DNA of 64,000 nt from JAOUEA01 sp963810945 (GTDB taxonomy: Bacteria; Actinomycetota; UBA4738; HRBIN12). How positions within the stretch are numbered: position 1 is the stretch's first letter; each line of letters begins with the position of its first letter. The notes beneath the pieces were generated by a model. The model worked only from the letters and a program-made list of their open reading frames with translations, was not told the origin of the DNA and ran no database searches. The position numbers and the translations under genes are program-made. The DNA lies in the NCBI GenBank assembly GCA_963810945.1, contig CAWEPI010000014.1, positions 62,001-126,000 of the forward strand, in the 5' to 3' direction. Below are positions 60,826-64,000 of this stretch, piece after piece.

Positions 60826-60897
60826 CGCCTGGGAGGTGCGTGGCTCGAGGGGTCAACGTTTGGCTCCCGAGGATGCGTCCTGGCTCGATGCCGCCGG

Positions 60898-60926
60898 AGC
60901 CTAGGGGAGGCCGGTGCCGGCGTCAA
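60898..60926 (-). promoter_or_regulatory. Promoter of the Mau-like operon
   Basis: On the minus strand TTGACG (60921-60926), a 17-bp spacer and TAGGCT (60898-60903) form a strong sigma-A-type promoter. Transcription would start about 66 nt before mauE. Confidence 0.7.
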
Positions 60927-60933
60927 CGAGGGC

Positions 60934-60960
60934 GCGTGGGGGCGACGCGCGCCCCCACGC
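60934..60960 (-). terminator. Strong hairpin between the GH26-like gene and the Mau-like operon
   Basis: GCGTGGGGGCG and CGCCCCCACGC form an 11-bp perfect stem with a 5-nt loop. It lies 12 bp downstream of the GH26-like stop and immediately upstream of the operon promoter. No U-tract is present. Confidence 0.55.
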
Positions 60961-60972
60961 AGCCCCGAACGG

Positions 60973-61899
60973 TCATCGGAAGTAGGCGTCGCGCCCCATC
61001 GCGCGGAACGACGACAGCGAGGACGACGAGGAATCCACGTAGTAGGTGCAGTCGGTGTCCTCGTTGTTATAGGAGAAGCCCACGATCTCCGGCCACGTCT
61101 TGATCGTGGCCCGGGCTCCCTTGAACCAGTCCGCCTTGCGGCCGGGCTCGCCTTCGACGCACCCCGCCTCCACGACGTAGAGGGAGCGCTTGTGGGACCG
61201 GGCGAACGCGCGTGCCGGGGAGAAGATCTCGTTGAACGGCCGCCACGGGGTGTTGCGACAGTGGTACCTGTTGTAGCCGTCCACGCCCAGAAGGTCGTAG
61301 TTGCGAGGGAGCCACTGTCCGGCCTGGCCGGCCCCGTAGGTCGACGCCATCAACGCCACGACCCAGCGGAACTTCGTCACGCCGACGTTGTGGAAGATCT
61401 TGTGGACGCGGTTGTAGGCGGCCTTCCAATCGGTCGAGTTGCCCTCGTCCTCGGGCTCCTTATGGAAGCAGAAGTAGCCGTGCCAGCCCGACGCCCTGAG
61501 GCTCCGCGCCTGCTTCGTGATCCAGGCATCGTGCTGGCCCTGCGCGATACCGCGCCAGCTGACGAGTCCTCCCTTGGTCCGCGCGAACCAGGACAGGATC
61601 GGCGTGTGACCCGTGTGCGCGCTCCACTGGGTGAACTTGTTCACGAGATCGGAGTCCCACGGCATGCGGTAGTGGGTGGTGTCGAACTTCCTGCCCACCT
61701 GGTGCTCCAGCGCCCGCATGGCGCTCTCTTGGCTCGACCCCTTCAAGGAGAGCGCGCCCCACTTGCAGTGACGGCCCTTCGCGACGGCCTCGTGCTGCAG
61801 GTCGGCGTAGGTGAGCCAACCCAGGCCCGCGGTGGCGGTCCCGGCAACGGCGGCCTTCTTCAGGAAATCTCGACGATCGAGTTGATCGGCGTACGTCAT
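60973..61899 (-). CDS. Tat-exported GH26-like glycoside hydrolase
   Basis: A 308-residue protein with a twin-arginine signal (DRRDFLKKAAVAGTATAG) and a TIM-barrel-like domain resembling GH26 beta-mannanases. Candidate catalytic Glu residues are in YFCFHKEPEDEG (acid/base) and LYVVEAGCVEG (nucleophile). Several aromatic residues line the predicted groove. GGAGGATCC lies about 8 nt before ATG 61899. Exact specificity is unknown. The gap to the next gene upstream contains two short hairpins (about 61921-61936 and 61975-61986). Confidence 0.7.
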   Translation of the reverse strand: MTYADQLDRRDFLKKAAVAGTATAGLGWLTYADLQHEAVAKGRHCKWGALSLKGSSQESAMRALEHQVGRKFDTTHYRMPWDSDLVNKFTQWSAHTGHTPILSWFARTKGGLVSWRGIAQGQHDAWITKQARSLRASGWHGYFCFHKEPEDEGNSTDWKAAYNRVHKIFHNVGVTKFRWVVALMASTYGAGQAGQWLPRNYDLLGVDGYNRYHCRNTPWRPFNEIFSPARAFARSHKRSLYVVEAGCVEGEPGRKADWFKGARATIKTWPEIVGFSYNNEDTDCTYYVDSSSSSLSSFRAMGRDAYFR

Positions 61900-62020
61900 G
61901 GTTTGGATCCTCCGTTCGATCCGACGCTCACGTCGGTATCCACCCCTCCCGTGAGCATCGGCGCGTGACGGGGGTGTGCTTGAGCACGCAAGGAGGGGCG
62001 GGTGGTGTTCGAACGGGGAT

Positions 62021-62356
62021 CTACGTCGTCTGAGGGTGCACACGCGGGGCCGCGGGCAGGACCCGGCGGGTGACGCGGTGCGCGACGCGGCGGCGTGCGG
62101 GTGGCTTGGCCGTGGTCGTCGCCTCGGCGTCGGCCTTCGCGGCGATCACCTGGATCTCCTGGGCCGTGGCCGAATGGGTGAGCAGCCGGCGCGGTGCCTG
62201 GAAGCACTGCTGCGCGAACTGCGTGATGAACGCGGTCAGATCGCCTCTCGTCAGGTCCCAAGGACCGCGCTCCGCGATCCGGTTCCTGAGGTCCGCGGTG
62301 AAGCGGAACGGGATGGACATCAGAGGCAGGAGAAGGAAGATGCTCAGCTTGCGCAT
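62021..62356 (-). CDS. Small exported protein of unknown function
   Basis: A 111-residue protein starting MRKLSIFLLLPLMSIPFRF, followed by a likely helical region (DLTAFITQFAQQCFQAPRRL) and an Ala/Arg-rich tail. GAAAGGAGCAATCCC precedes ATG 62356. A structured leader with a three-way junction lies upstream. No domain was recognised. It is upstream of the GH26-like gene on the same strand. Confidence 0.5.
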   Translation of the reverse strand: MRKLSIFLLLPLMSIPFRFTADLRNRIAERGPWDLTRGDLTAFITQFAQQCFQAPRRLLTHSATAQEIQVIAAKADAEATTTAKPPARRRVAHRVTRRVLPAAPRVHPQTT

Positions 62357-62400
62357 GGGATTGCTCCTTTCCTGTCGGGTGACTGAGCTCCGTCAGCTAT

Positions 62401-62486
62401 CGTGGTGGACCTCCTTCCATGATCCCGGACATGGAAAAGCCTCGCGGACTTCTAAGCATCCGCGAGGTTTGGGAGACCCTACCACG
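62401..62486 (-). ncRNA. Candidate structured leader RNA with a three-way junction
   Basis: CGTGGT (62401-62406) pairs with ACCACG (62481-62486) and encloses two perfect hairpins: TTCCATG/CATGGAA (62415-62421 with 62430-62436) and CCTCGCGGA/TCCGCGAGG (62440-62448 with 62459-62467). It lies 45 nt upstream of the small exported gene. It matches no riboswitch consensus I know, although the topology recalls c-di-GMP-I aptamers. Confidence 0.5.
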
Positions 62487-62536
62487 GGGAACGGGCGCCC
62501 GTGTGAACCCGGGGTCGGCCTCAACGTAACCCCAGG

Positions 62537-62980
62537 TCAGGGGGAGGATCCGCCGGTTCCGGTAGGGGGCGGTGGAGGAGGGGGTGGCGGCGCGACCGCT
62601 CCGCCACCCGACGAGGACCCTCCGCCGGGGGATCCCCCCGACGATGAACCACCGGACGAGCCGGACGCGCCCGAGGCCCCGGACGAGCTGGACCCCGTCG
62701 AGCCGGATCCCCCCGCCGCGTGGTACGCGCCCGACGCCGTGGCGCCGGCGCGCGGACCGTCGTAGACGATCACGCGTCGAACGACGTGGCGGACGATCAC
62801 CTTGCGCGGCGGCGGTCGGCGCTCACGTTCCGGCGCGTCGTGGGACGCCGGGGTGCCGGGCTTGGGTGCCGCGGCGAGCACGGCGCCGCTCGCGAAGACC
62901 GTCACCCCTCCGCTCAGCCAGGCGAGCGCCCGGATGCCCTTCTTGGACCAACGACCGCGCGTCCGCATCCCTTCAGTCAT
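62537..62980 (-). CDS. Small membrane protein, cassette copy 2 second gene
   Basis: A 147-residue protein with a basic N-terminus (RTRGRWSKKG), one helix (IRALAWLSGGVTVFASGAV), a KVIVRHVVRRVIVY segment and a long Gly/Ser/Pro-rich tail. It shares RALAW-SG-V and the single-helix layout with the product of 54704-55232. It starts at ATG 62980, 8 nt inside the preceding gene (ATGACTGA). Function unknown. Confidence 0.6.
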   Translation of the reverse strand: MTEGMRTRGRWSKKGIRALAWLSGGVTVFASGAVLAAAPKPGTPASHDAPERERRPPPRKVIVRHVVRRVIVYDGPRAGATASGAYHAAGGSGSTGSSSSGASGASGSSGGSSSGGSPGGGSSSGGGAVAPPPPPPPPPTGTGGSSP

Positions 62981-63386
62981 CGTCCTCGCCCGGGGGGGTG
63001 GGGGACGCCGTGGGGCTCGGGCTCCCGGAGTGATCGCCTCCGCCTCCGCCGGAGCCTCCCGGCGGCGGCGAGCCGCCGGATCCGGACGAGGGGTGGCCGC
63101 CCGAGGTGTGATGGTGACCGTGGGGGCCATGGGACGTGGGCGAGGCCCCTGGGTCGCCCGACGTGACCACGTTCGTGGTCCCGCCTCCGAGCGGTGCCCC
63201 GCGCGCGGGCCGATGAACCCTCACCGTGTTCGTGATGGTCCTGATCACGGGTCGGCGCCCACCTCTCGGGCCGGCGCCGGCCGCCGCATCTGATGCGCCA
63301 CCGATGCCGACGATGAGGCCCACGGCGCAGATCACCATCGTGAGGACCAGACCGCCCGCCACCACCATCGCCGAACGCCTGTTCAA
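62973..63386 (-). CDS. Small membrane protein, cassette copy 2 first gene
   Basis: A 137-residue protein with one N-terminal helix (NRRSAMVVAGGLVLTMVICA), a segment RPVIRTITNTVRVHR and a Gly/Ser/His/Pro-rich extracytoplasmic tail. It parallels the 61-residue protein at 55238-55423. TTG 63386 is preferred because AGAGGGGG lies 7 nt upstream and it aligns with the paralog's start; a longer form from GTG 63434 is possible. Confidence 0.58.
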   Translation of the reverse strand: MNRRSAMVVAGGLVLTMVICAVGLIVGIGGASDAAAGAGPRGGRRPVIRTITNTVRVHRPARGAPLGGGTTNVVTSGDPGASPTSHGPHGHHHTSGGHPSSGSGGSPPPGGSGGGGGDHSGSPSPTASPTPPGEDDD

Positions 63387-63439
63387 CGCGAAGCCCCCTC
63401 TGATCGCTCCATCGGATGCGATGCAGTTCACATCGACCG

Positions 63440-63495
63440 CCGAGGCCCCCGAAGTTGAGCCCGATCGAGCGGACGCTTGACCTCGGCCGGGGGCC
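63440..63495 (-). promoter_or_regulatory. Alternative helices in the leader of cassette copy 2
   Basis: CCGAGG (63440-63445) can pair with CCTCGG (63481-63486), or GGCCCCCG (63444-63451) with CGGGGGCC (63488-63495). The two pairings overlap and cross, so they exclude each other, as in an RNA switch or attenuator. The rest of the 159-bp gap shows no gene. Confidence 0.35.
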
Positions 63496-63545
63496 GGGAG
63501 ACCCTGAGCTATGTCGTTCACCCCTCCTTCCGAAGGGTTCCTCAC

Positions 63546-64000
63546 GTGAGCGCGCGGCGCACGATGGCCGGACAGTCGCTCGACCTCTGGCTGGATGCGA
63601 TGGCCACCGACCTCGTGGAGCCCGCGGGAGGGGCGTTCGGCGCGTTCTCCGCGGCTGCCGGGGCCGCGCTGATCGGCGCGGTCGCCCGCCGCACCCTGAA
63701 GCGGCTCGGCAACGCCCCCGGGACGACGCGGATGCAGGAGATCCAGGACGAAGCCGACGGCGCCCGGGCGTCCTTCGTGCAGGCCGCCGACACCAATGCC
63801 GAAGCGTACGGATCGTTCTTGGCGGTGCACGCGATGGTGCCGGCGAGCGACGATCAGCGGACCGCGCGCCTGCGCGAGCTCCGGGACGCCCTCGAGTCCA
63901 CGATCGACGGACAGTTGCAGATGGCGCGCCGCGCGGTCTACCTGATGGGTCTGGCGGAGGAGGTGACCCGCGGCGGCGACCCGAACACGGCCGCGGATGG
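63546..64000 (+). CDS. Formiminotransferase-cyclodeaminase-like protein, 5' part
   Basis: The frame from GTG 63546 (or ATG 63564) is open to the right edge, giving at least 151 residues. The segment LDLWLDAMATDLVEPAGGAF, followed by AALIGAVARRTLKRLG, matches the FTCD_C/FchA family (methenyl-THF cyclohydrolase or formimino-THF cyclodeaminase), whose N-terminus has an alternating Gly/Ala-rich helix. It would feed one-carbon metabolism, as do mmuM and soxDAGB. The gene continues beyond the window. Confidence 0.7.
   Translation, partial: MSARRTMAGQSLDLWLDAMATDLVEPAGGAFGAFSAAAGAALIGAVARRTLKRLGNAPGTTRMQEIQDEADGARASFVQAADTNAEAYGSFLAVHAMVPASDDQRTARLRELRDALESTIDGQLQMARRAVYLMGLAEEVTRGGDPNTAAD

Noticed and set aside
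62401..62486. Assignment of the three-way junction as a c-di-GMP-I riboswitch
   Set aside because: Topology is similar, but the conserved tetraloop, receptor and ligand-contact nucleotides are not recognisable, so I leave it as an unassigned RNA.

Overview
The window is GC-rich DNA (about 70% by eye) carrying genes typical of Actinomycetota: an LppM-like lipoprotein, a DUF2231 membrane protein, a YrhK-type membrane protein, a four-subunit sarcosine oxidase and a MauE/MauA-like cysteine-rich protein cluster. GTG starts, 4-10 nt start/stop overlaps and leaderless starts are common. No rRNA, tRNA, CRISPR array, insertion sequence or phage gene was seen. An uncultured actinobacterial lineage is likely, but I cannot name it more closely.

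Layout. 0-4 kb: tail of a CpaB/RcpC-like pilus protein, undecaprenyl-diphosphatase UppP, and the metalloprotease pair TldE/TldD. 4-9.3 kb: a small lipoprotein, two convergent GT-C-like membrane proteins, an ABC ATPase and a small membrane protein. 9.4-14 kb: RlmN divergent from an AlkA-like DNA glycosylase, two SAM methyltransferases, a PolI-type 5'-3' exonuclease. 14-18.5 kb: a membrane coiled-coil protein, a secreted GH114-like hydrolase, an SGNH lipoprotein and homocysteine methyltransferase MmuM. 18.6-23.2 kb: the sarcosine oxidase operon soxDAGB. 23-30.6 kb: an EamA exporter, an LppM-like lipoprotein, a HesB-like protein, an HD hydrolase, secreted proteins, a VWA protein, a YbaK deacylase and a PfkB kinase. 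30.7-37.6 kb: a PAP2-like/kinase fusion and a 1522-residue secreted protein with ten Cys-containing repeats. 37.6-42 kb: an ArsR repressor divergent from a split transketolase, glutamate decarboxylase and a YrhK-like protein. 42-47.4 kb: a peptide ABC importer without ATPases, an inositol-monophosphatase-like enzyme and a PHP phosphoesterase. 47.6-54 kb: DUF2231, DinB-like, DUF2007-like, amidase, SHOCT, phytoene-dehydrogenase-like and NYN/OST-HTH proteins. 54-63.4 kb: a secretome region with two copies of a paired small-membrane-protein cassette flanking a seven-gene Mau-like operon. The end carries the start of a formiminotransferase-cyclodeaminase-like gene.

The most interesting system is the Mau-like operon (56.9-60.8 kb). 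It encodes MauE, a 195-residue exported protein with 25 cysteines, two MauD-like thioredoxin-fold proteins, a polytopic membrane protein and a 94-residue Tat-signal protein with nine cysteines. It has no methylamine dehydrogenase heavy chain. It is preceded by a well-formed promoter and a strong hairpin. It looks like a dedicated disulfide-maturation pathway for cysteine-rich exported proteins.

Two general properties help in reading the window. First, about twenty genes have a TANNNT box 6-8 nt before the start codon, the mark of leaderless transcription; this resolves several starts. Second, at least nine conserved genes are broken by single-base indels, many of them in short G/C runs. These look like sequencing or assembly errors rather than real pseudogenes, so I annotate these genes across the breaks.
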